Source: Agromyces mediolanus | Lineage (GTDB): Bacteria > Actinomycetota > Actinomycetes > Actinomycetales > Microbacteriaceae | Assembly: GCF_023715325.1 (NCBI RefSeq) | Contig: NZ_JAMBNX010000006.1 | Span: 62,001-126,000 of the forward strand | Direction of reading: 5' to 3' | Length of the DNA stretch: 64,000 nt | Shown here: positions 24,739-31,460 of the stretch, in pieces | How the letters are laid out: every line of letters begins with the position of its first letter | Numbering within the stretch: position 1 is the stretch's first letter | Notes under the pieces: model-generated | What the model was told of the DNA's origin: nothing | Database searches by the model: none | What the model saw: only the letters and a program-made list of their open reading frames with translations | Position numbers and translations under genes: made by a program

Positions 24739-25650
24739 GTGACTCGCCGGGGGCTCCTCCTGTTCGCCGCGCTCGGGATCGCGTGGGGCATCCCGTACCT
24801 CTTCATCAAGGTGGCGGTGTCGGAACTCGACCCCGGCATGGTCGTGCTCGCGCGCTCCGGCCTCGCGGCCATCCTGCTGCTGCCGCTCGCCCTCTTCCGC
24901 CACGAGGTGTGGCCGGTGCTGAAACGCTGGAAGCCGATGCTCGCGTACACGCTCGTCGAGATCGTGTTCCCCTGGTACTTCCTGAGCTCGGCCGAGCAGC
25001 ACCTGCCGAGCTCGACCGCCGGCCTCCTGCTCGCGGCAGTCCCGCTCGCCGGCGTCGCGATCGCGTTCCTCATGGGGCGCCCGGAGCGGCTCTCGGGGGT
25101 GAACTGGCTCGGCATCCTGCTCGGCATGCTCGGCGTCGCGGCGCTCGTCGGTCTCGACGTCGCGGGCTCCGACCTCTTCGCCGTGGCGGAGATGGGCGTC
25201 GTGGTGGTGGGCTACGCGCTCGGCCCGGCGATCCTCGCGAGGTGGATGTCGGACCTGCCCGGCGTCGGCATCGTCGCCGTCTCGCTGGCGGGCGCCGCGG
25301 TCGTGTTCGTGCCCTTCGTGCTGTTGACCGGCGGGGTGCCGACGAGTTGGCCCTCGCCGCAGGTCGTCGTCGCCGTGCTCGTGCTCGCCGTGGTGTGCAG
25401 TGCGCTCGCGTTCCTGCTCATGGTCGGCCTCATCGCCGAGATCGGTCCCGTCAAGGCGACCACGATCACGTATGTGAACCCCGCCGTCGCGATCGTCGCG
25501 GGCGTGCTCGTGCTGGGCGAGCGGGTGACCGTGTGGACGGTCGTCGGCTTCGTCCTCGTGCTGCTCGGCTCGTACCTCGTCACGCGACATCGGCGGGATG
25601 CCTCGAGCGGGGAAGCAATCGCGCCGCCAGAGCGTTCCACCTCTGCATGA
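24739..25650 (+). CDS. EamA/DMT-family transporter
   Basis: Membrane exporter of the drug/metabolite transporter superfamily, 303 residues, with about ten hydrophobic segments in two EamA repeats (first TRRGLLLFAALGIAWGIPYL, second from LGPAILARWM onward). TTITYVNPAVAIVAGVLVLG is the usual final helix pair. The GTG at 24739 is chosen since it directly begins the first helix; CAGAAT ends 6 bases before it, so the message may be leaderless. Substrate unknown. The stop overlaps the start of the next gene (ATGA). Confidence 0.9.
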   Translation: MTRRGLLLFAALGIAWGIPYLFIKVAVSELDPGMVVLARSGLAAILLLPLALFRHEVWPVLKRWKPMLAYTLVEIVFPWYFLSSAEQHLPSSTAGLLLAAVPLAGVAIAFLMGRPERLSGVNWLGILLGMLGVAALVGLDVAGSDLFAVAEMGVVVVGYALGPAILARWMSDLPGVGIVAVSLAGAAVVFVPFVLLTGGVPTSWPSPQVVVAVLVLAVVCSALAFLLMVGLIAEIGPVKATTITYVNPAVAIVAGVLVLGERVTVWTVVGFVLVLLGSYLVTRHRRDASSGEAIAPPERSTSA

Positions 25651-26300
25651 CGACCCTCGGAATCATCGGCGCAGGACACATCGGCAGCCAGCTCGCGCGC
25701 GCGGCGGTCGCGAACGGCTACGAGGTGGTGATCGCCAACTCGCGCGGCCCGGAGACGCTTACGGAACTCGTGGCCGAGCTCGGCCCGCAGGCGCGCGCCG
25801 CGACCGCGGAGGAGGCCGCGGCGGCTGCCGACCTCGCGGTCGTGACGGTGCCGTTCAAGGCGTATCCGGCGATCCCGGTCGAGCCGCTCGCCGGCAAGAT
25901 CGTGATCGACACGAACAACTACTACTGGGAGCGCGACGGGCACGTGCCCGCCCTCGACGAGGGCCGCGACACCGTGAGCGGCATGCTCCAGGCGCACCTG
26001 CCGACCAGCCGCGTCGCGAAAGGCTTCAACCACATCACGGCGGCCGACATCACGACGGAGGGCCGCCCGGCCGGTGCGCCGGGTCGTCGCGCGCTCGCCA
26101 CGGCGAGCGACCATGAGGATGCCGCGGCCGCCGTCGCCCGGCTCTACGACGGGTTCGGCTACGACACGGTGAACGTCGGCCCGCTCGCGGAGAGCTGGCG
26201 CGTGGAGCGTGACCAGCCGGCGTACTCGGCCGGGGCGCAGACCCGGGAGGAGCTCATCGCGAACCTGGCGAAGGCGGACCGGGCGCACAACCGGGGGTAG
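25647..26300 (+). CDS. NADPH-dependent F420 reductase-like (NAD(P)-binding) protein
   Basis: 217 residues with an N-terminal Rossmann fold: GIIGAGHIGSQLARAAVANG (residues 5-24), then VVIANSRGPETL, a typical NADP-binding turn. Similar to the F420-dependent NADP reductase/ProC-like family, which in many actinobacteria acts as a general NAD(P)-dependent dehydrogenase. Middle motif IVIDTNNYYWERDGHVP and FNHITAADI fit that group. Coupled by ATGA overlap to the EamA gene, so the two may handle the same metabolite. Confidence 0.86.
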   Translation: MTTLGIIGAGHIGSQLARAAVANGYEVVIANSRGPETLTELVAELGPQARAATAEEAAAAADLAVVTVPFKAYPAIPVEPLAGKIVIDTNNYYWERDGHVPALDEGRDTVSGMLQAHLPTSRVAKGFNHITAADITTEGRPAGAPGRRALATASDHEDAAAAVARLYDGFGYDTVNVGPLAESWRVERDQPAYSAGAQTREELIANLAKADRAHNRG

Positions 26301-26325
26301 TTGCGGCGAACGGGCGAACCGGCGA

Positions 26326-27753
26326 TCAGGAGCCGCCCGACGAGGGCGAGCGGAGCATCACGAGCGGTGAGGTCGGGTAGGCCGGGAGCTGGTTCGAGTT
26401 CCAGGCGATCACCACGGCGTCGTCGATGACCCGCGCCGTGAAATCGTTCTCGCCGAACAGGCCCTGCGGCAGCTCCCAGGAGTCGGTGCTCTCACCGCGC
26501 TCCAGCTCGATGCGGTTGAGCGCGGCATCGCCGATGAACGGGCTGATGCTGAGGACGTACACCTGGCCGTCGGTGCCGACGCTGACGTCGCGCACGCGCG
26601 CACTGTCGGGCACGGGCGGGGTACTGCGCCACCGTTCGGCTCCGGTGCTGAGGTCGTACCCGACGAGCTCGGTCATCGTGCCCTCCGCGTTTTCGGCGCC
26701 GGTCACCAGGAGATCGCCGACCACGGCGTACCCGCCGTTCGTGTTCGCGAGCGCCTCGACGATGAGGCTCGGCGTCTCGGGGACGACCGGGGATTCGATG
26801 CGGGCGGTCGCCGGGTCCATCTTGCCGAACATCATGCGTCCGTCGGCGAGCTCGGCGATCGTGATCGCCCCCGCCCGGCGATCGTCGACCCTGAGCAGCG
26901 GGTCGGCGGTCGCCAGCCCGTCGACGCCGAGCGCGTCGGCCTGATCGATGGTGTCGCCGAACTTCCACACCACCTCGGCCTCTTCTCCGTCGACGTGGAT
27001 GCCGTAGTGGTCCTGAGCGAGCGCGTCGCCGATCATCTCGCCGTGCACGAGATTCGTCACCAGGAGGTCGGATTCCGGATCGGCCGCGAGCGAGATCACA
27101 TGGGCACGGCGGCCGTCCGAGCCGTCGAGGACGCCGAGCTCCTCGCCCTCGAGGATGAAGTCCGGCGCGCCGGTCTTCGGGTCGAGCACGCCGAGGCCGG
27201 CCCACGAGGTGACGAACCAGATCCGGCCGTCGAGCTCCGCGGTGCCGGTGATCTGCTCGTAGCTCTTGACACCCTGGTACTCCGCGGTAACGAAGTCGAA
27301 CTCCCCGGCGACCTCGCCCGACTGGAGCTCGTAGACGACGAACCTGGAGCAGGCGGAGGCGTCCTGGATGCCCGTGACGATCACGAGGAGATCCTCGGAC
27401 AGGAACCGCGGCGGGCCGCAGGGGCCCCAGTCGCTCGTGGTGCCCGGCGCTTCCCACGCCGGCTCCAGGGAGGCTCGCGCGAAGACCGAGAGCGTGCCGT
27501 CGGGCGGCGAGGTCACCGCGATCCACTCGTCCGAGTACGCGATGTCGGACTCCATGAGCGGCCAGTCGCTGAGATCGAGATCGGCGAGAAGCGGGGCCTG
27601 GTGGACGAGTTTGAGCTCACCGGCCGTGAGCGTCGGCGGAGCCTCGGTCTCTTTCGGTGCGGTCGTGCCGGGGGCGGTCGGGGCTGCGGTGCATCCCGTC
27701 ATCGCGGCGAGCAGCAGCAGGCCCAGCATCGGTGCGATACGGCGAAGCTTCAT
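26326..27753 (-). CDS. Lipoprotein with beta-propeller (PQQ-like) repeats
   Basis: 475 residues from the ATG at 27753, chosen because GAGGAG stands just upstream and a clear lipoprotein signal follows (LLLLAAMTGC, Cys21). After a Thr/Pro/Ala linker the rest alternates beta strands and Gly/Asp turns in a pattern like WD or PQQ quinoprotein propellers (DGRIWFVTSWAGLGVLDPKT, GYDLSTGAERWRSTPP, DGQVYVLSISPFIGD). No catalytic residue set is visible; binding or scaffold role is likely. The reading frame of the upstream alpha/beta hydrolase enters this gene without a stop codon (see that entry). Confidence 0.85.
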   Translation of the reverse strand: MKLRRIAPMLGLLLLAAMTGCTAAPTAPGTTAPKETEAPPTLTAGELKLVHQAPLLADLDLSDWPLMESDIAYSDEWIAVTSPPDGTLSVFARASLEPAWEAPGTTSDWGPCGPPRFLSEDLLVIVTGIQDASACSRFVVYELQSGEVAGEFDFVTAEYQGVKSYEQITGTAELDGRIWFVTSWAGLGVLDPKTGAPDFILEGEELGVLDGSDGRRAHVISLAADPESDLLVTNLVHGEMIGDALAQDHYGIHVDGEEAEVVWKFGDTIDQADALGVDGLATADPLLRVDDRRAGAITIAELADGRMMFGKMDPATARIESPVVPETPSLIVEALANTNGGYAVVGDLLVTGAENAEGTMTELVGYDLSTGAERWRSTPPVPDSARVRDVSVGTDGQVYVLSISPFIGDAALNRIELERGESTDSWELPQGLFGENDFTARVIDDAVVIAWNSNQLPAYPTSPLVMLRSPSSGGS

Positions 27754-28653
27754 CACGGTCTCCTCTGGCATCCCGAACGGGGACGATCTCTCACGTGTCG
27801 CCCAGGATAGCGGGGATCGGGCGGGATGTCGTGGTCGCCGGGAATGCTCAGTGCCGGAGATCGTCGCCGCGAGCCAACTCGTGACGGCGCCGTCGTAGGC
27901 GCGGGCCGCATCGGTCGGGGGTTCGGGCTCGGTGCCCGGCCACTCGGCGAGGGCGTGCTCGACGCCCGGCACATAGCGCACCTCGGCCAGGTCGAGCTGC
28001 TCGAACGCGCGCACGGCGTCGAGGAACGGCGCCTCGTCGGCATCGCCCTCGACGACGAGGAGCGGCGTGCCGAGGCCGCGGAGCTCGTCGGCGCGGGCGA
28101 CGAAGTCCATGCGGGCGGCGACGGCGCCCGAGGCATCCGTCCACCGGTAGGGCTCGGGCAGGAACTCGGCCATCGCGTCGACCATCGGCCGGAGCCTGAG
28201 CATGGGGTTCAGCAGCACCGTCGCCCGAAGATGGAACGCCGTGCCGTGGGTGACCGCGACCTCGGCGGCGACCGAGGCGCCCGCCGAACCGCCGAGTGCG
28301 ACGAGCGGGGCGTCGGAGTCGGCCCCGAGCCGATCACGGATCTCGACGAATGCGGCCGGGAACTCGTCGCTGGCCTGCTCGTGCATCGGGCCGAAGAACT
28401 CGGTGACCAGGTCGATGCCGCTGCCGAGCAGCGCCTCGAAGCCCTCGTGGACCGCGCGCGCCCCGCTGAGCGGCAGACCGAGGTACATGACGTGCGCGTC
28501 GAACCCGGCGAGCGGGAGCGCGGAGGCCATCGCCGCCGGTGTGCTCGGTGGATCGAGCAGGTGCCAGGCGACCACGATGGGCGCCTCGGGGCGCGACGCG
28601 GCGCGCGCCGTGAAGGGGACGCTGCCGCTCGTCGTTCCCGAGATCTCGTTCAT
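27754..28653 (-). CDS. Alpha/beta hydrolase with no stop codon before the downstream lipoprotein start
   Basis: About 300 codons. Strand-loop elements of an esterase/hydrolase are visible: APIVVAWHLLDP near the start, nucleophile elbow LVALGGSAGASVAAEVAV (Ser in GGSAG), LLVVEGDADEAPFL carrying the acid, and VEHALAEW with the His. The natural end of the fold is near SWLAATI, but the frame stays open for about 40 further codons and reads in frame into the lipoprotein gene; a TGA occurs one base out of frame near the expected end. Either a 775-residue fusion, a recent frameshift, or a sequencing error. Start ATG 28653 has TACCGT 6 bases upstream, so leaderless expression is likely. Confidence 0.78.
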
Positions 28654-28659
28654 GGGGTC

Positions 28660-28665
28660 ACGGTA
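28660..28665 (-). promoter_or_regulatory. TAnnnT -10 box of a leaderless start (alpha/beta hydrolase)
   Basis: Minus-strand TACCGT, 6 bases, then ATG. Confidence 0.5.
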
Positions 28666-28684
28666 TCGGCGCCCGCCGACATCC

Positions 28685-28972
28685 TCAGCCGTCGTGCACG
28701 TCGAGCGCGACGACCACGGTGTCGCCCTCGCCGATCTGCTCGGCGACCAGGACCGCCTTCTTCAACGGCAGCACGTAGACCTCGCCGCTCGGAAAGATCG
28801 AGGTGCTCCAGGTGCTGCCGCCGAGCGAGACCGTGACCTTCACGGCGCCGAAGCCGCGCGGCATGCGCGGCCGGTCGGAGATGTCGGCGCTCGGCTCGGG
28901 CGGCACATCGACGAAGAACCAGTTGCGCCGGGCCGCCCACTCGTAGATCTCGGCCTCGAATCGGATGCGCAT
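28685..28972 (-). CDS. DUF1905 domain protein
   Basis: 95 residues. RIRFEAEIYEWAARRNWFFVDVP, FGAVKVTVSLGGSTWSTSIFPSG and YVLPLKKAVLVAEQIGEGDTVVVALDV follow the DUF1905 pattern, a small all-beta domain of unknown function. The ATG at 28972 is preceded by TACGCT with a 6-base gap (leaderless), and no ribosome site is needed. A longer frame reaching into the palindromic repeat is only a shadow. Lies between the hydrolase and MetE-like genes. Confidence 0.85.
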   Translation of the reverse strand: MRIRFEAEIYEWAARRNWFFVDVPPEPSADISDRPRMPRGFGAVKVTVSLGGSTWSTSIFPSGEVYVLPLKKAVLVAEQIGEGDTVVVALDVHDG

Positions 28973-28978
28973 GCGCCG

Positions 28979-28984
28979 AGCGTA
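28979..28984 (-). promoter_or_regulatory. TAnnnT -10 box of a leaderless start (DUF1905)
   Basis: Minus-strand TACGCT, 6 bases, then ATG. Confidence 0.55.
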
Positions 28985-29046
28985 GCGCCCGCCGCCGACG
29001 GCCCGGCCCCTGCGCCCGCCCGCCCTGCGCCCGGCCGCCCGCCCGG

Positions 29047-29119
29047 TGCGAGTTGCACGACGGATGCCGCGCTGCGCCACTCCGCCCGGCGCGCCGGCCC
29101 GATCGTCGTGCAACTCGCA
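29047..29119. repeat. 73-bp palindromic element, copy 1
   Basis: Perfect 16-base ends TGCGAGTTGCACGACG (29047-29062) and CGTCGTGCAACTCGCA (29104-29119) enclose a 41-base core containing TGCGCCACT and GGCGCGCCGG. A C/G-only tract (about 28985-29046, CCCGCC-like) touches its left end. Sits 22 bases from the stop of the MetE-like gene. Confidence 0.88.
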
Positions 29120-29140
29120 GCCGGAGCCCGGGAGCGCGTC

Positions 29141-30238
29141 CTACTGCGCGGCGGCGAGGATGGCCCGGTGCAGGGCGAGCAGTCCGGCGGTGCGCTCGGC
29201 GGGCCCGCGGCCGAAGCCGCACTCGGTGCCGACGCCGAACTCGGCGACGCCAGCAGCGGCGAGCGCCTCGCGGGCCGGGGCGAGCCGGGCGAGGGCGCCG
29301 TCGACGCCGTCCTCGTGATGCACGAGCCCGAGGAACAGCGTGGTCTCGGCGGGCAGCGCCCAGGCCGCGAGCGGCGCCGTGTAGGCGGCATCCGTGCGCT
29401 CGATCGGCACCGGCAGGTGCACCCAGTCGATGCGCCGGGCGACCGCCGTGCCGAGCGCGTTCGCGACGGCGACGAGGCGGCCGGCATCCTGCGGCTCGAC
29501 GAAGTGCCGCTCGCCGACGTCGCCGTAGCAGAGGTGGAAGCCGAGCTCGGCGCCCTCGGGCACGGTGTCGGCGAGGCCCGCGACGAGCTGCGCGACCGCG
29601 GCGGCGAGCCCCTCGGCATCCGCACCGTCCGATGCCGCGAAGAACGCCTCGAGCGGTCCGCCGCCGAGGCTGATGCCCTCGAGGTAGGCGAACTCGGTGG
29701 CGAGGTCGAGCTGCACGGCGAGGTCTTCGGCGGGGATCGCCTCGACGATCGCCCGGAGCTCCGCCGCGAGCGCCGCGGCGTAGGCGGGGTACACCGCGGC
29801 GCGGTCGCCGGGGGCGACGAAGCTCGTCACGGGCGCGAGCGGCGAGGGCAGGCAGACCTGGAAGCGCGTGCCGGCGGGGATGATTCCCGCCGCCCGCAGC
29901 CGCACGAACTCGGCGTGGCTCTCGATGGCGGCGCCGGCGTACCCGAGCGGGCCGAAGACGAGCTCGTCGGCGGGCACGGTGCCGTCGAGCGAGAGCGGCC
30001 GCAGGTCGAAGCCCGCGACGAGGACCGGATCGATCGGCGCGCGCACGAGCCCGGCGACGCGGTCGAACGCGGCGCCCTGGAACAGGATCCAGTGGAAGCG
30101 CTCGCCGACCTCGCCGTCGGGGATGCGCGGGAGCGCCGCCCCGAGTTCGCCCGCGGCGAGCCGGAACACGGCCTCGGCGGTCGGCTGGTTCACGGATCCG
30201 ACGAGGTGCGCGCGGGCGACACGGGGGAGCTGAGGCAT
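29141..30238 (-). CDS. MetE/UROD-like protein (cobalamin-independent methionine synthase-like fold)
   Basis: 365 residues, about the size of a single UROD/MetE C-terminal barrel. The N-terminus ARAHLVGSVNQPTAEAVFRL resembles the opening of that family. Candidate metal ligands are GFHLCYGDVGERHFVEP (His, Cys) and GVGTECGFGRGP (Cys). It lacks the folate-binding N-terminal half of true MetE, so it may act on a methylated or thiol substrate rather than homocysteine. The ATG at 30238 lies 6 bases after TAGGCT on the minus strand (leaderless). The organism also has a full metH in this window. Function uncertain. Confidence 0.75.
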   Translation of the reverse strand: MPQLPRVARAHLVGSVNQPTAEAVFRLAAGELGAALPRIPDGEVGERFHWILFQGAAFDRVAGLVRAPIDPVLVAGFDLRPLSLDGTVPADELVFGPLGYAGAAIESHAEFVRLRAAGIIPAGTRFQVCLPSPLAPVTSFVAPGDRAAVYPAYAAALAAELRAIVEAIPAEDLAVQLDLATEFAYLEGISLGGGPLEAFFAASDGADAEGLAAAVAQLVAGLADTVPEGAELGFHLCYGDVGERHFVEPQDAGRLVAVANALGTAVARRIDWVHLPVPIERTDAAYTAPLAAWALPAETTLFLGLVHHEDGVDGALARLAPAREALAAAGVAEFGVGTECGFGRGPAERTAGLLALHRAILAAAQ

Positions 30239-30244
30239 CCGATC

Positions 30245-30250
30245 AGCCTA
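30245..30250 (-). promoter_or_regulatory. TAnnnT -10 box of a leaderless start (MetE-like gene)
   Basis: Minus-strand TAGGCT, 6 bases, then ATG. The ATG lies inside a GGATGCCTC motif. Confidence 0.55.
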
Positions 30251-30322
30251 GTCCGGCGCAAAGGTCCGAAACCCGCTGCTCGATCGGGCCCTCGCCTGGT
30301 CCGACGCGGTGAGAATGGGGGC

Positions 30323-30835
30323 ATGACCCGCCGCCACGCCACCCTGCCGACCGCGCTCGGCGAGCTGCTCGTCGTCGCGGACGCGGGCGGGATCGCCGGG
30401 CTCTACTTCCCGGCGCACTGGCACCCGCCGGCCGCGGGTTCCCTGGGGGCCGCGGCGGATGCCTCGGCCGACCCCCTGCTGACGGAGCTCGCGCGGCAGC
30501 TCGACGACTACCTCGCAGGGCGACGCCGCGACTTCGACCTGCCGACGGCGCCCGTGGGCGACGAGTTCGAGCACCGGGTGTGGGCGATGCTCCGCGAGAT
30601 CCCGTTCGGCGAGACCACGACGTACGGCGAGCTGGCGCTCCGCCTCGGCGACCGCAATCTCGCCCGCATGGTGGGGCGGGCGGTCGGGCACAATCCGATC
30701 AGCATCCTGGTGCCCTGCCACCGGGTCGTCGGCGCCGACGGCTCGCTCACGGGGTACGCCGGCGGGCTCGAGCGCAAGCGCACGCTGCTCGAACTCGAGG
30801 GGGCCGGGGTGGTCGCGCAGCGGCGGCTGTTCTGA
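30323..30835 (+). CDS. ogt: Methylated-DNA--protein-cysteine S-methyltransferase
   Basis: Suicide DNA-repair enzyme that takes the alkyl group from O6-alkylguanine onto its own cysteine. 170 residues, normal for Ogt. The active-site motif is ILVPCHRVVGADGSLTGYAGG, preceded by the helix-turn-helix segment TTTYGELALRLGDRNLARMV and by the VGRAVGHNPI hinge. The N-terminal part (about residues 1-70) is the poorly conserved ribonuclease-H-like half. ATG 30323 follows GAGAAT by 6 bases. Divergent from the MetE-like gene across an 84-base gap. Confidence 0.94.
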   Translation: MTRRHATLPTALGELLVVADAGGIAGLYFPAHWHPPAAGSLGAAADASADPLLTELARQLDDYLAGRRRDFDLPTAPVGDEFEHRVWAMLREIPFGETTTYGELALRLGDRNLARMVGRAVGHNPISILVPCHRVVGADGSLTGYAGGLERKRTLLELEGAGVVAQRRLF

Positions 30836-30846
30836 GCGGTGCGGCA

Positions 30847-30876
30847 TTGGCACTCTCCTGGGTCGAGTGCTAATCT
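30847..30876 (+). promoter_or_regulatory. CIRCE (HrcA operator) overlapping the hsp20 promoter
   Basis: TTGGCACTC (30847-30855), exactly 9 bases, GAGTGCTAA (30865-30873): the CIRCE consensus with one mismatch in the left arm. The same bases provide a promoter, TTGGCA (30847-30852) - 18 bases - TAATCT (30871-30876), so HrcA binding would block RNA polymerase directly. Confidence 0.85.
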
Positions 30877-30883
30877 GGCAGTG

Positions 30884-30902
30884 TTGAGTCGAAGTGACTC
30901 AA
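30884..30902 (+). promoter_or_regulatory. HAIR element (HspR operator) downstream of CIRCE
   Basis: TTGAGT (30884-30889), exactly 7 bases, ACTCAA (30897-30902), the core of the HspR-associated inverted repeat; the arms extend to TTGAGTC/GACTCAA. It lies just after the predicted transcription start, about 25 bases from the CIRCE centre. Confidence 0.8.
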
Positions 30903-30957
30903 CTCTGAAACCTCGGGCCGCCGACCCGCGGCCCGCACCGAGTGAGAGGAGACGCTC

Positions 30958-31392
30958 ATGGCACTGACCTGGGACCCGTTCCGCGACCTCGACCGGCTCG
31001 CGGCCACCATGCTCGACTCGCGGCAGGGGCCGCGCATGATGCCGATCGACCTGCATCGCGACGGCGATCACTACGTGCTCTCCGCCGATCTCCCCGGCGT
31101 CGACCCGGGCTCGATCGACATCGACATCGACGGCCAGCTGCTGACCATCCGCGCCGAGCGCACGCTCCGCGGCGACGAGGGCGTGAAGTGGCTCGCGCAC
31201 GAGCGGCCGAGCGGCTCGTTCCTCCGCCAGCTCAGCGTCGGCGAGGGCATCGACACCGCGTCGATCAGCGCGCACTACGACAACGGCGTGCTGAGCGTGC
31301 TCCTGCCGGTCTCCGAGCGCGCGAAGCCGCGCAAGGTCGAGGTGCGCCAGGCGGCCGGCTCGGATGCACCCAAGGAGGTCGCGGCGAGCTGA
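30958..31392 (+). CDS. hsp20: Hsp20/alpha-crystallin family small heat-shock protein
   Basis: ATP-independent holdase chaperone, 144 residues. N-terminus MALTWDPFRDLDRLAATML resembles actinobacterial Hsp18. The alpha-crystallin domain runs from about residue 25 to 120 (HYVLSADLPGVDPGSIDIDI, LTIRAERT, HYDNGVLSVLLPV), ending with the A-x-x-x-n-G-v-L signature and a short basic tail with KPRKVEV. GAGAGGAG lies before the ATG. Upstream are both a CIRCE and a HAIR site, predicting double repression by HrcA and HspR and strong heat induction. Confidence 0.96.
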   Translation: MALTWDPFRDLDRLAATMLDSRQGPRMMPIDLHRDGDHYVLSADLPGVDPGSIDIDIDGQLLTIRAERTLRGDEGVKWLAHERPSGSFLRQLSVGEGIDTASISAHYDNGVLSVLLPVSERAKPRKVEVRQAAGSDAPKEVAAS

Positions 31393-31412
31393 GCCGCGAG
31401 CGGTGAGACAGG

Positions 31413-31449
31413 GGAACGGGGCGGTGCGCACGGCGCGCCGCCCCGTTCC
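31413..31449. terminator. Two-way terminator hairpin between hsp20 and the PBP4B-like gene
   Basis: GGAACGGGGCGG (31413-31424) pairs perfectly with CCGCCCCGTTCC (31438-31449) over a 13-base loop, between two convergent 3' ends (31392 and 31461). Confidence 0.8.
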
Positions 31450-31460
31450 TGGTCGTCCGG

